A stretch of 64,000 nucleotides of DNA from Ga0077560 sp046330395. GTDB taxonomy: Bacteria > Actinomycetota > Thermoleophilia > Miltoncostaeales > Miltoncostaeaceae. The notes under the pieces are model-generated. The model worked only from the letters and a program-made list of their open reading frames with translations. It had not been told where the DNA came from and searched no databases. Shown here piece after piece: positions 17,478 through 24,593 of this stretch. The position numbers and the translations under genes are program-made. Position 1 is the stretch's first letter; each line of letters starts with the position of its first letter. The stretch is from the NCBI GenBank assembly GCA_046330395.1, contig JAXLSS010000017.1, positions 1 to 64,000 on the forward strand. The letters run 5' to 3'.

Positions 17478-17797
17478 GGTGCCACCACCGGCACCGCGGC
17501 ACCCACGGTGACCGCCCCGAGCACCGGCAGCACCGGCCCCGGCAGGTCCACCCGCACGGTCCCGTCGGCGCCGGGACCCCGCACCCGGGCGCCGGGAAGG
17601 ACGCCGTGCACACGGGCCGCCGCATCCTCACCCACGCCGGCGGCGGGGGCACCCGCCGGGGCCGCGCCGCCGGCCGCCAGCCAGGTGGCCGAGGTGGCCG
17701 CCACCCACCACGACACGAGCGCGAGCGCCACCAGGGCCGGCAGCATGGCCACCAGCTCCACCGACGCCTGCCCCCGCTGTGCACCCGACCGTCGCAT
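17474..17797 (-). CDS. TadE-like pilus assembly protein
   Basis: 107 residues: MRRSGAQRGQASVELVAMLP then ALVALALVSWWVAATSATWLAAG is a textbook TadE-like N-terminus, with the Glu that aligns with the prepilin-type helix start and one membrane helix. The remainder (VRVDLPGPVLPVLGAVTVGAAVPV) is a short external beta domain. It heads the three-gene coupled set. The core tad motor genes (tadA, tadB, tadC, flp) are not in this window; they may lie elsewhere. Confidence 0.8.
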   Translation of the reverse strand: MRRSGAQRGQASVELVAMLPALVALALVSWWVAATSATWLAAGGAAPAGAPAAGVGEDAAARVHGVLPGARVRGPGADGTVRVDLPGPVLPVLGAVTVGAAVPVVAP

Positions 17798-17865
17798 GTC
17801 CCAACGCTAGGACCGAAGGTGTCACGGGTGACGCACCCAACGCGCCACCGGGCGCGCGGAACGCG

Positions 17866-18228
17866 CTACTTGAAGCGCCGGCTCTCCCGGATCATCCAGG
17901 CGATCGCCACGCCCAGCGCCGCGGCCAGCGCCACCACCCCCAGCGAGGTGATGTACGGGGCCAGCAGCGGGAAGCCCACCGTGAGCAGCAGCACGATGCC
18001 GATCGCGCACGCCACGATGAGCCTGCGGTGCACCGACGGGATCACCAGCCACGCCAGCTCGTGCTCGCGGAAGTAGTGGTAGGCGAAGACGATCACGGCG
18101 GCCAGGAACAGCACCGTGATGATCTGGCCCAGCGACACCGCCACCACGTTCGCCTTGGCCTGCAGCCCATAGACCACCGCGGCCAGGGCCAGGACGATGA
18201 TGAGGTTGCGGACGCCGTCGCGGTTCAC
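17866..18228 (-). CDS. Four-helix membrane protein of unknown function
   Basis: 120 residues from the GTG at 18228, ten bases after the thrS stop on the same strand, so probably co-transcribed with thrS. Hydrophobic segments are LIIVLALAAVVYGLQA, IITVLFLAAVIVFAYHYF, LIVACAIGIVLLLTVGFPLL and SLGVVALAAALGVAIAWMI, with the charged loop REHELAWLVIPSVHRR between the second and third. No transport or enzyme motif is seen. No confident family is assigned. Confidence 0.65.
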   Translation of the reverse strand: MNRDGVRNLIIVLALAAVVYGLQAKANVVAVSLGQIITVLFLAAVIVFAYHYFREHELAWLVIPSVHRRLIVACAIGIVLLLTVGFPLLAPYITSLGVVALAAALGVAIAWMIRESRRFK

Positions 18229-18238
18229 GGCAGCCCGC

Positions 18239-20143
18239 TCACTCCGCGGCGCGCGCGGCCAGCAGCCGGGCCAGCTCGTCCACGCTCTGCGCGCCCACGT
18301 CCTCACCGTGCCGGGCGCGCACCGACACCTGCCCGGCCTCCTCCTCGCGGTCGCCCACGATGAGCAGGTACGGCACCTTCCACAGCTCGCCCTCGCGGAT
18401 GCGCCGGCCCATGGACTCGGAGCGGGCGTCCACCTCCACGCGCAGCCCGCGGGCGCGCAGCGCGTCCCGCACGCGGTCGGCGTACCCGGCATGGCGGTCG
18501 GACACCGGGATGACGCGAGCCTGCTCGGGCGCGAGCCAGAACGGGAAGTCGCCCCCGGTGTCCTCGATGAGGATGCCCAGGAAGCGCTCCACCGAGCCCA
18601 GGATGGCGCGGTGGATCATCACCGGCCGCTCCTCGCTGTCGTCGGCCGAGGTGTACGACAGGCCGAACTTCTCGGGCATCGAGAAGTCCAGCTGACAGGT
18701 GCCCAGCTGCCACCGGCGGCCCATGCTGTCGGTGACCTGGAAGTCGATCTTGGGTCCGTAGAAGGCGCCGTCGCCCTCGTTGAGCTCGTAGTCCCGGCCA
18801 TCCAGCGCCTCGCGCAGCGCGGCCTCGGCGCGGTCCCACATCTCGGTTGTGCCGGCGGCCTTGGCCGGGCGCGTGGACAGCTTGGTGCGCACGTCGGTGA
18901 ACCCGAACCGGCCGTAGAAGCGCTCGATGAAGTCCAGCACGGCCCGCACCTCGTCGCGCACCTGGTCGAGGCGGCAGTAGATGTGCGCGTCGTCCTGGGT
19001 GAAGGCGCGCACCCGGAACAGGCCGTGCAGCACCCCGGACAGCTCGTGCCGGTGCACGTGGCCGAACTCGGCCAGGCGCATGGGCAGGTCGCGGTAGCTG
19101 CGGCGGCGGCTGCGGAACACCAGACACGCCCCCGGGCAGTTCATGGGCTTGATGGCGAAGCCCTGCCCGTCCACCTCGGTGAAGTACATGTTCTCGCGGT
19201 AGTGGTCCCAGTGACCGCTTGCCTGCCACAGCTCCTGGCTGAGCACCGTGGGCGTGGCGATCTCCTGGTAGCCCATGGCCTCCAGCTCGGTGCGCACGGC
19301 GGCCCTGATGGCGTTGACGATGACCATGCCGCGCGGCAGGAAGAACGGGAAGCCGGGTCCGGCGTCGTCGAAGTGGAACAGCTCCAGGTCACGCCCCAGG
19401 CGGCGGTGGTCGCGTGCCCTGGCCAGCTCGATGCGGGCCAGGTGCTCGTCCAGCTCGGCCTGCGTGGGGAACGCGGTGGCGTACACCCGGGTGAGCATGG
19501 TGTTGTCGCTGTCGCCGCGCCAGTACGCCCCGGCCACCGACATCAGCTTGAAGGCGCCGATCTGGCCGGTGTCGTGCACGTGGGGGCCCCGGCACAGGTC
19601 CACGAAGTCCCGCTGGCGGTACAGCGACACCGAGGTCTCGCCCTGGCGCGCCAGCTCCTGCACCTGGTCGACCTTGTAGTCCTGGCCCGCCGCGCCGAAG
19701 AAGGCCTCCGCGTCGGCGATGCTCATCACCGAGCGCCCCATGCCGGCCTTGGCCTTCATGATGCGGCGCATCTCCGCCTCGATGGCGGGGAAGTCGTCCT
19801 CCGAGATGGGCCGCGGCAGCTCGAAGTCGTAGTAGAAGCCGTCGTCGATGGGCGGCCCGAACGCGAACTTGGTGCCGGGGAACAGCGACTGCACCGCCTC
19901 GGCCATCACGTGCGCGGCCGTGTGGCGCATGGGGTACAGGTACGCGTCGCCGCTGCGCTTGGTGACCAGCTCGATGTGGGCGCCGTCGGTGAGCGGCAGC
20001 GCCAGGTCGCGCATCTCGCCGTCCACCAGCGCGGCCACGGCGGCCTTGGCCAGGCCGGGGCCGATGGCGGCGGCGGCGTCCAGGCCGGTGGCGCCGTCGG
20101 GGAGCTGCAGGGGGGTGCCGTCGGGGAGGTGAACCGTGATCAC
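18239..20143 (-). CDS. thrS: Threonine--tRNA ligase
   Basis: 634 residues. The protein opens with the TGS domain (ITVHLPDGTPLQLPDGATG), then the editing domain with RHTAAHVMAEAVQ (HXXXH type), and the class II core: motif 1 region FFLPRGMVIVNAIR, the zinc-binding CPGACLVFRSR and RVRAFTQDDAHIYC with motif 2 (FRVRAFTQDD), motif 3 HRAILGSVERFLGIL, and the C-terminal anticodon domain ARVIPVSDRHAGYADRV. GTG at 20143 places the TGS strand right at the N-terminus, as in relatives. An upstream ATG at 20179 would add 12 unrelated residues and approach the divergent methyltransferase gene. Only about 50 bp separates the two starts, so both promoters must be compact. Confidence 0.95.
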   Translation of the reverse strand: MITVHLPDGTPLQLPDGATGLDAAAAIGPGLAKAAVAALVDGEMRDLALPLTDGAHIELVTKRSGDAYLYPMRHTAAHVMAEAVQSLFPGTKFAFGPPIDDGFYYDFELPRPISEDDFPAIEAEMRRIMKAKAGMGRSVMSIADAEAFFGAAGQDYKVDQVQELARQGETSVSLYRQRDFVDLCRGPHVHDTGQIGAFKLMSVAGAYWRGDSDNTMLTRVYATAFPTQAELDEHLARIELARARDHRRLGRDLELFHFDDAGPGFPFFLPRGMVIVNAIRAAVRTELEAMGYQEIATPTVLSQELWQASGHWDHYRENMYFTEVDGQGFAIKPMNCPGACLVFRSRRRSYRDLPMRLAEFGHVHRHELSGVLHGLFRVRAFTQDDAHIYCRLDQVRDEVRAVLDFIERFYGRFGFTDVRTKLSTRPAKAAGTTEMWDRAEAALREALDGRDYELNEGDGAFYGPKIDFQVTDSMGRRWQLGTCQLDFSMPEKFGLSYTSADDSEERPVMIHRAILGSVERFLGILIEDTGGDFPFWLAPEQARVIPVSDRHAGYADRVRDALRARGLRVEVDARSESMGRRIREGELWKVPYLLIVGDREEEAGQVSVRARHGEDVGAQSVDELARLLAARAAE

Positions 20144-20193
20144 GGCGCCGCATGGTAGAGCATGGGCGCCGCCGCACACGCCATGATGCGCCG

Positions 20194-20799
20194 GTGCACA
20201 CCACGGGCCCCGACTGGAATGCGCGCTACGCCGGCGAGGCGTATGCCTTCGGCACCGAGCCCAACACGTTCCTGACCGGGTCCGCCGACGTGCTTCCCCG
20301 TGGCCGCGCGCTGAGCCTGGGCGAGGGTGAGGGCCGCAACGCCGTGTGGCTGGCGCGCAACGGCTTCCGGGTGTGGAGCGTGGACGGCTCGGCCGTGGGG
20401 GTGGCCAAGACCCAGCGCCTGGCGGCCGGCGCCGGCGTCACCGTGCACGCCCGGCGCGGCCGGCTGGAGGGGGTGGAGATCAGCCCCGGGTCCTGGGAGG
20501 TGATCACCTCCATCTTCTGCCATCTGCACCCGGATCTCCGGGGCCCGTTGCACCGGGCCGTGGTGCGCGGGCTCGCGCCGGGTGGCGTTTTCGCGCTCGA
20601 GGCATACACTCCCGGCCAGCTGACGCGAGGCACCGGCGGGCCGTCGGATCCGGCCATGCTCCCAACGCTGGAGATCCTCAGGCACGAGCTGGAAGGCCTG
20701 GAGTTCATGCACGCACGGGAACTGGAGCGAGACGTGGTCGAGGGGCACCTGCACACCGGCGCGGCCTGCGTGGTGCAGGTCCTGGCGCGACGGCCATGA
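20194..20799 (+). CDS. Class I SAM-dependent methyltransferase (TehB-like)
   Basis: 201 residues from the GTG at 20194. Motif I is LSLGEGEGRNAVWLARNG at about residues 38-55, followed by VWSVDGSAVGVAKTQRLA (acidic residue binding the SAM ribose) and the later SWEVITSIFCHLHP and LAPGGVFALEAYTPGQL. This set resembles small TehB/UbiE-like methyltransferases acting on small molecules; the substrate is unknown. It is divergent from thrS and its TGA overlaps the ATG of the next hydrolase gene, forming a two-gene unit. No ribosome binding site is clear, so an ATG at 20152 is an alternative start. Confidence 0.82.
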   Translation: MHTTGPDWNARYAGEAYAFGTEPNTFLTGSADVLPRGRALSLGEGEGRNAVWLARNGFRVWSVDGSAVGVAKTQRLAAGAGVTVHARRGRLEGVEISPGSWEVITSIFCHLHPDLRGPLHRAVVRGLAPGGVFALEAYTPGQLTRGTGGPSDPAMLPTLEILRHELEGLEFMHARELERDVVEGHLHTGAACVVQVLARRP

Positions 20800-21785
20800 G
20801 CACGTCCGCCGTCGACTCCTCCCCTCGGGACGACACCGCGCCACACCCGCCGCCGGTGCTGCTGGTGCACGGGGCGCTCTGCGACGCCGGCGTGTGGACC
20901 CCCACGTTCATGCCCTACCTGCACCGCCACGGCATCGAGTGCGAGGCCGTCAGCCTGCGTCAGCGGGGCTGTGCGGGCCGCACCGCGCGCCTGCACGACT
21001 ACGTGGACGCCATCGAGGCGGCCGTGGCCCAGATGTCGGCACCACCGGTGGTGGTGGGCCACTCCATGGGCGGCATGGTGTTGCAGCGCTACCTGGAACG
21101 CTCGCCGGTGCTGGCGGGGGCCGTGCTGATGGCCTCGCTTCCCCCGGGGGGCCTCGGCCCCGCGATGGTGCACGCTGCGGTGCGGCATCCGGGCGAGTAC
21201 GCCGCCGCCGCCATGATCGCCCTGCACAGCCCAATGGGCGCCATCAGGCGGCTGGTGTTCTCGCGTGACGTGGAGCTGCCCCCCGCCCGGGGGATCGGCC
21301 GGTGGGAGTCGCCCCTTGCCGCCCTGGAGCTGCTGCGCTGGGATCCCCCGGACCTCCCGGCCAACCGCCCGCCCATGCTGGTGCTGGGCGGAGCCGACGA
21401 CGTCTGCGTCAGCCCCGTGCTGGTGCGGGAGACGGCCCGCCGGTACGGCGCCGAATGCATGATCTTCCAGGGCGTGGCCCACGCCATGATGCTGGACACG
21501 CGCTGGGAGTCGGTGGCCGAGTACCTGGTGGACTGGATCCACCGGCTCGCCCGCGTGACCGAACCCGCTCCCCGCACCGCGGCCCACGGCGACCCTGACC
21601 GGTCGCGTGCCGTCGAGCACCCGCATTCCGGGGCGCAGATGCGATTTGAATTCGTCTGGCGTAACTTTGGTCGAAGCCGTCAGGCATCGCGGGCCGGGAG
21701 GGCGTGCACGACGGTGAGCGTCAACATCAGAAGCGCAGGTGCTGGCCGTGAACAACGCGTACTACGACGCGTTCGACCGCGGTGA
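20796..21785 (+). CDS. Alpha/beta-hydrolase
   Basis: The family core runs from VLLVHGALCDAGVWTPTF to about residue 250. The nucleophile elbow is GHSMGG (Ser near residue 88), the acid is in LVLGGADDVCVSP, and the catalytic His in GVAHAMMLD. It belongs with small hydrolases/esterases of the AB_hydrolase_1/6 type; substrate unknown. The ATG overlaps the methyltransferase stop. The last 75 or so residues, after DWIHRLARV, look like read-through of an intergenic segment that becomes AT-richer near 21645, so the natural stop may have been lost to an indel and the true end may be near 21570-21600. Confidence 0.78.
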   Translation: MSTSAVDSSPRDDTAPHPPPVLLVHGALCDAGVWTPTFMPYLHRHGIECEAVSLRQRGCAGRTARLHDYVDAIEAAVAQMSAPPVVVGHSMGGMVLQRYLERSPVLAGAVLMASLPPGGLGPAMVHAAVRHPGEYAAAAMIALHSPMGAIRRLVFSRDVELPPARGIGRWESPLAALELLRWDPPDLPANRPPMLVLGGADDVCVSPVLVRETARRYGAECMIFQGVAHAMMLDTRWESVAEYLVDWIHRLARVTEPAPRTAAHGDPDRSRAVEHPHSGAQMRFEFVWRNFGRSRQASRAGRACTTVSVNIRSAGAGREQRVLRRVRPR

Positions 21786-22153
21786 CCTGGCCGGACCTGA
21801 TGGCCTGCTGGGCCTCTCCACCCCGGACATCGTGTGCATCGCGCCGCTGGGCAACCCCGCCTTCGGCGCCGAGGCCGTGGGCGCGTGTACCGCCTGACGT
21901 TCGAGGCCCTGCAGGGGCATGACGATGCGGGTTCGAGGTGCTGAGGGCAAGCTTCGAGGACCCGGTGGCGACCATCACCTGCCGCGAACACCTGTGCCAG
22001 AACGGCACCGAGAGCATCGCCGAGACCGACATCCTCGCCACCAACGTGTTCGTGCTGGAGGAGGCGGGGTGGCGCCTGTTCCATCACCACGCATCCTGGC
22101 GCGGCTCCACCCACCCGCCCCATGGCGGAACGGTGCACAACCACGGCCGCTGA
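21715..22153 (+). pseudogene. SnoaL/NTF2-like protein, frameshifted
   Basis: Fragments in three frames add up to one SnoaL/DUF4440-like protein of about 145 residues: SEAQVLAVNNAYYDAFDRGDL, STPDIVCIAPLGNPAFGAEAV, YRLTFEALQGHDD, then LRASFEDPVATITCREHLC and FVLEEAGWRLFHHHASW. The order and spacing match the NTF2-like cone fold, whose members are ketosteroid-isomerase-like enzymes or small binding domains. At least two, probably three, single-base changes are needed to read it through. GGGAGGG precedes a GTG at 21715. It may be co-transcribed with the hydrolase. Confidence 0.65.
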
Positions 22154-22171
22154 GGGGCCCGCCGGCCCGTC

Positions 22172-23290
22172 TCACGCCAGCGCGCTGAGCCCCGCCATCA
22201 CCGCCCGCCGACGCTCGGCGACGCCCGCCACGCGGGACGGGTCGCCCAGCGCGGCCACGTCCACCAGGTCCACGTGCTCCATGCCGGCCTCCCGGAACGG
22301 CCGCAGCCGCCCCACCACATCGTCCGGGGTCCCCCACATGTAGTACGTCCGCAGAACGTGCTCGGGCACCGCGGCGGCGGCCCCCAGCGCCTCGGCCCGT
22401 GTCAGCTCGGTGGGCACGAAGTCCAGCAGCCCCCACCGGCTGGCCAGGGGGTGCTCGGCACCGGCCTGGTGGTATAGCTCGGCCGGCGCGGTCAGCGCCA
22501 CCAGCCGCAGCAGCAGCGAGTCCAGCAGGCGCTCCGCGCCCTCGGTGGTGTCGTCCAGGACCAGCCACGCGTAGAGCCCCGCGGTGACTGCGTCCCGCGG
22601 GCGCCCGGCCCGCTCGGAGGCGTCCCGCAGCCGCGCCAGGCCGGCCCCGTACTCCCCGGCGTCCAGCAGGATGGGCAGCCACCCGTCGGCGTGCTCGCCC
22701 ACGGTGCGCAGCACGCGCGGGCGGTGGGCGGCGATCCACAGCTGGGGTGGGCGCCCGCCGAAGCACTCCATCCCCAGGATGGCCCGCCGCAGCGTGAAGT
22801 GGTCGCCCTGGAAGTCCACCGGCTCGGTGGTGGCCCACAGCCGCGTGATGATCTCCACCGCCTCGATGAGGCGGCTTGCGGTGCGCTCGTACGGCAGGCC
22901 GATGGGCAGGATGTTCTCGGCCTCCCCCACCCCGATGCCCAGCGTTACGCGACCACCCGTGGCGTGGTCCAGCGTGAGGAACGTCTGCGCCAGCACCGCC
23001 GGGTGCCGCCGCACCGCATCGGTCACGGCCGTGCCCAGCCGCACCGTGGAGGTCACCTGGCCGGCGGCCGCGATGAGCGGCACGGGGTCCATGAACACAT
23101 GCGGCGTGGGCGACGCGGCCGCGTGGGGCACCAGGTCGGGGGTCCACACGCCCGGCGGGAACCAGTGCAGCAGGTGGTCGGAGTACCAGATGGTCTCCAC
23201 GCCATCCGCCTCCAGACCCCTGGCCTGGGTGAGGATGGCCTCCATGGGGGGACGCGTGATGCCCAGGGCACCCATTGTCAATCGACGCAT
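22172..23290 (-). CDS. Luciferase-like (probably F420-dependent) oxidoreductase
   Basis: 372 residues of the bacterial luciferase-like monooxygenase family. It starts LTMGALGITRPPMEAILTQA with the barrel strand containing TIWYSDHLLHW, then VRLGTAVTDAVRRHPAVLAQTFLTLDHATGGRVTLGIGVGEAEN, the family flavin/F420-binding segment, and LRRAILGMECFGGRPPQLWIAAHRPRVLRTVGEHADGWLP. The gap-free length and the RHPAVLAQ motif resemble F420-dependent glucose-6-phosphate dehydrogenase and phthiodiolone ketoreductase relatives. F420 use is inferred from family and likely phylum; FMN is the alternative. Substrate unknown. A downstream ATG at 23275 is an alternative start. Confidence 0.85.
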   Translation of the reverse strand: MRRLTMGALGITRPPMEAILTQARGLEADGVETIWYSDHLLHWFPPGVWTPDLVPHAAASPTPHVFMDPVPLIAAAGQVTSTVRLGTAVTDAVRRHPAVLAQTFLTLDHATGGRVTLGIGVGEAENILPIGLPYERTASRLIEAVEIITRLWATTEPVDFQGDHFTLRRAILGMECFGGRPPQLWIAAHRPRVLRTVGEHADGWLPILLDAGEYGAGLARLRDASERAGRPRDAVTAGLYAWLVLDDTTEGAERLLDSLLLRLVALTAPAELYHQAGAEHPLASRWGLLDFVPTELTRAEALGAAAAVPEHVLRTYYMWGTPDDVVGRLRPFREAGMEHVDLVDVAALGDPSRVAGVAERRRAVMAGLSALA

Positions 23291-23334
23291 GCGATGAACC
23301 TACCGCCCGGCCGGTGCGTCCGGCCGCACCCCGG

Positions 23335-23820
23335 TCAGTACCGGCGAGGACCCCGGCAGCGGTCCAGCAGGCGGTCGATCTCCAGCGCCACGTTCACCGC
23401 ATCCGCCTTCTGGGTCCCGCCCGCCCGGTCGGCCACGTGCCAGGTCTCGCGCGACAGGTACTGCAGGCGGTCCTCCACGTCCGGCTCGTCCAGGGCGCGC
23501 CGCGCCTCGGCGCGCAGGTAGGCGATGATCTGGTCGGTCTCCTGCGGGCTCCACTTGGCGGGGGCACCGGGGTGCTCCTTGTTGCGCACGATCAGCCACC
23601 AGCACAGCGCGATCAGCGGCAGCTTCAGCACGAACACCGCGAACAGCACCCACAGCGACCGCGCCAGCGGATGGCCGTTCCAGTTGGGGGCCAGCCACAC
23701 CAGCGTGCCACCGAACAGGGCCATCATCAGAAGACCGGCCGCCACCAGCACCATCCGCATGGTGCGCAGGCGGCCGTCCGCGTGGAACAGGAATCGCTCG
23801 AGCATGGGCCACACCATCAT
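23335..23820 (-). CDS. Membrane protein with two helices and a soluble C-terminus
   Basis: About 161 residues. Two membrane helices (MVLVAAGLLMMALFGGTLVWL and LWVLFAVFVLKLPLIALCWWLIV) flank a short NWNGHP loop; the C-terminal 80 residues are charged and helical (WSPQETDQIIAYLRAEARRALDEPDVEDRLQYLSRETWHVAD). GGAGG lies immediately before two ATG codons and a GTG, so the third codon (GTG at 23814) has the best spacing and may be the real start. No family recognised. Downstream of the luciferase-like gene start on the same strand, 44 bases apart. Confidence 0.65.
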   Translation of the reverse strand: MMVWPMLERFLFHADGRLRTMRMVLVAAGLLMMALFGGTLVWLAPNWNGHPLARSLWVLFAVFVLKLPLIALCWWLIVRNKEHPGAPAKWSPQETDQIIAYLRAEARRALDEPDVEDRLQYLSRETWHVADRAGGTQKADAVNVALEIDRLLDRCRGPRRY

Positions 23821-23834
23821 CCTCCGCGCCCGCC

Positions 23835-23866
23835 GGGTTCTTCAACCGCCTGCGGTTGAAGAACCC
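23835..23866. terminator. Perfect 14-bp hairpin
   Basis: GGGTTCTTCAACCG, loop CCTG, CGGTTGAAGAACCC: a perfect inverted repeat followed on the plus strand by TTCT. It is the strongest simple hairpin in the window and lower in G+C than its surroundings. It sits 14 bases upstream of the membrane protein gene (minus strand), so it is not that gene's terminator. It could end a minus-strand transcript from the 23867-24163 spacer, or be a leader structure or protein site. Confidence 0.55.
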
Positions 23867-24163
23867 TTCTCACAGGGTTGCCCTCTGACATCTCCGCTGC
23901 GTATGGCGGGTTCGGATCGTGGATCGCTACCACAGCGCCCTTGCGGGCTGCGCGGACCTGAGTCGAACCTCCCCGTCCATGGGTCGGGGGAGTCACACCC
24001 TGCACATCCCCAATCTGGGGCCCTCGGGCACCCCGGCAGGCGGAGACTTCGACATGGGGCGTGGACCCGCAACGACGGGTCCGGCATTTCGCACCGGCGA
24101 GTCGCAGGGATTCGACCTCCGCCGACCTCGTATCGTGTTGTGCCACCCGCCGATGGAGAAACG
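23867..24163. other. Gene-free spacer with several short hairpins
   Basis: No convincing ORF, tRNA or known RNA family was recognised. The stretch contains small inverted repeats: CTCCCC and GGGGAG arms around 23973-23998, CCCCAATCTGGGG near 24008, and GGACCCG/CGGGTCC around 24063-24082. TTCGAC or TCGAAC occurs several times, recalling tRNA T-loops, but the flanking bases do not pair as T-arms. With the 14-bp hairpin at its left end it could be an untranslated RNA on the minus strand; this is speculation. Confidence 0.3.
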
Positions 24164-24571
24164 ATGGCCGATTCATTCGAACTCACCCTTGACCTCGATG
24201 CCGCGCCCGATGCGGTGTGGGATCTGGTGGGCGATCCGTGCGGGGTGACCCGCTGGTACCCGGTGTACGTCGACTGCCGCGTGGAGGGCGACGTGCGCAC
24301 GCTTCGGCGCGCCGACGGGTCCGAGCTGGTGGAGCACATGCTGGAACGCGACGACGCGGAGCGGCGCTACGCCTACTCCGTGGTGGCCGGTGCGCCGGTG
24401 CACGACCACCGCGCCAGCTTCCAGGTGCTGGCCCGCCCGGACGGCGGCAGCACCGTGGTGTGGCGCACCTCCGGCCGCACAGACGACCCCTCCACCGACA
24501 TCGAGGCCCGCCTGGCGGCCCGTCAGGCCCAGGCGCTGGAGGGGATGCGGGCCCTGTTCCCGCAGGCCTGA
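24164..24571 (+). CDS. SRPBCC (polyketide cyclase/START-like) protein
   Basis: 135 residues from the ATG at 24164, with GGAGAAA eight bases upstream. The pattern FELTLDLDAAPDAVWDLVGDPCGVTRWYPVYVDCRVEG is the N-terminal half of the SRPBCC helix-grip fold; VAGAPVHDHRASFQVLARPDGGSTVVWRTSGR is the beta-sheet part, and the C-terminal helix EARLAARQAQALEGMRALF closes the pocket. This family binds hydrophobic ligands or carries out cyclase/dehydratase steps; no substrate can be assigned. It converges with the C5-epimerase-like gene, 22 bases away. Confidence 0.85.
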   Translation: MADSFELTLDLDAAPDAVWDLVGDPCGVTRWYPVYVDCRVEGDVRTLRRADGSELVEHMLERDDAERRYAYSVVAGAPVHDHRASFQVLARPDGGSTVVWRTSGRTDDPSTDIEARLAARQAQALEGMRALFPQA

Positions 24572-24593
24572 ACCGGCGGGCCCGGGGCGGCGC

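Noticed and set aside
17097..17797. Complete tad pilus locus
   Set aside because: Only TadE/TadG-like minor subunits are seen; no tadA ATPase, tadB/C, prepilin peptidase or flp gene is in the window.
23881..24120. tRNA or tmRNA on the minus strand suggested by several TTCGA words
   Set aside because: No five-base T-stem, acceptor stem or anticodon arm can be formed around any of them.
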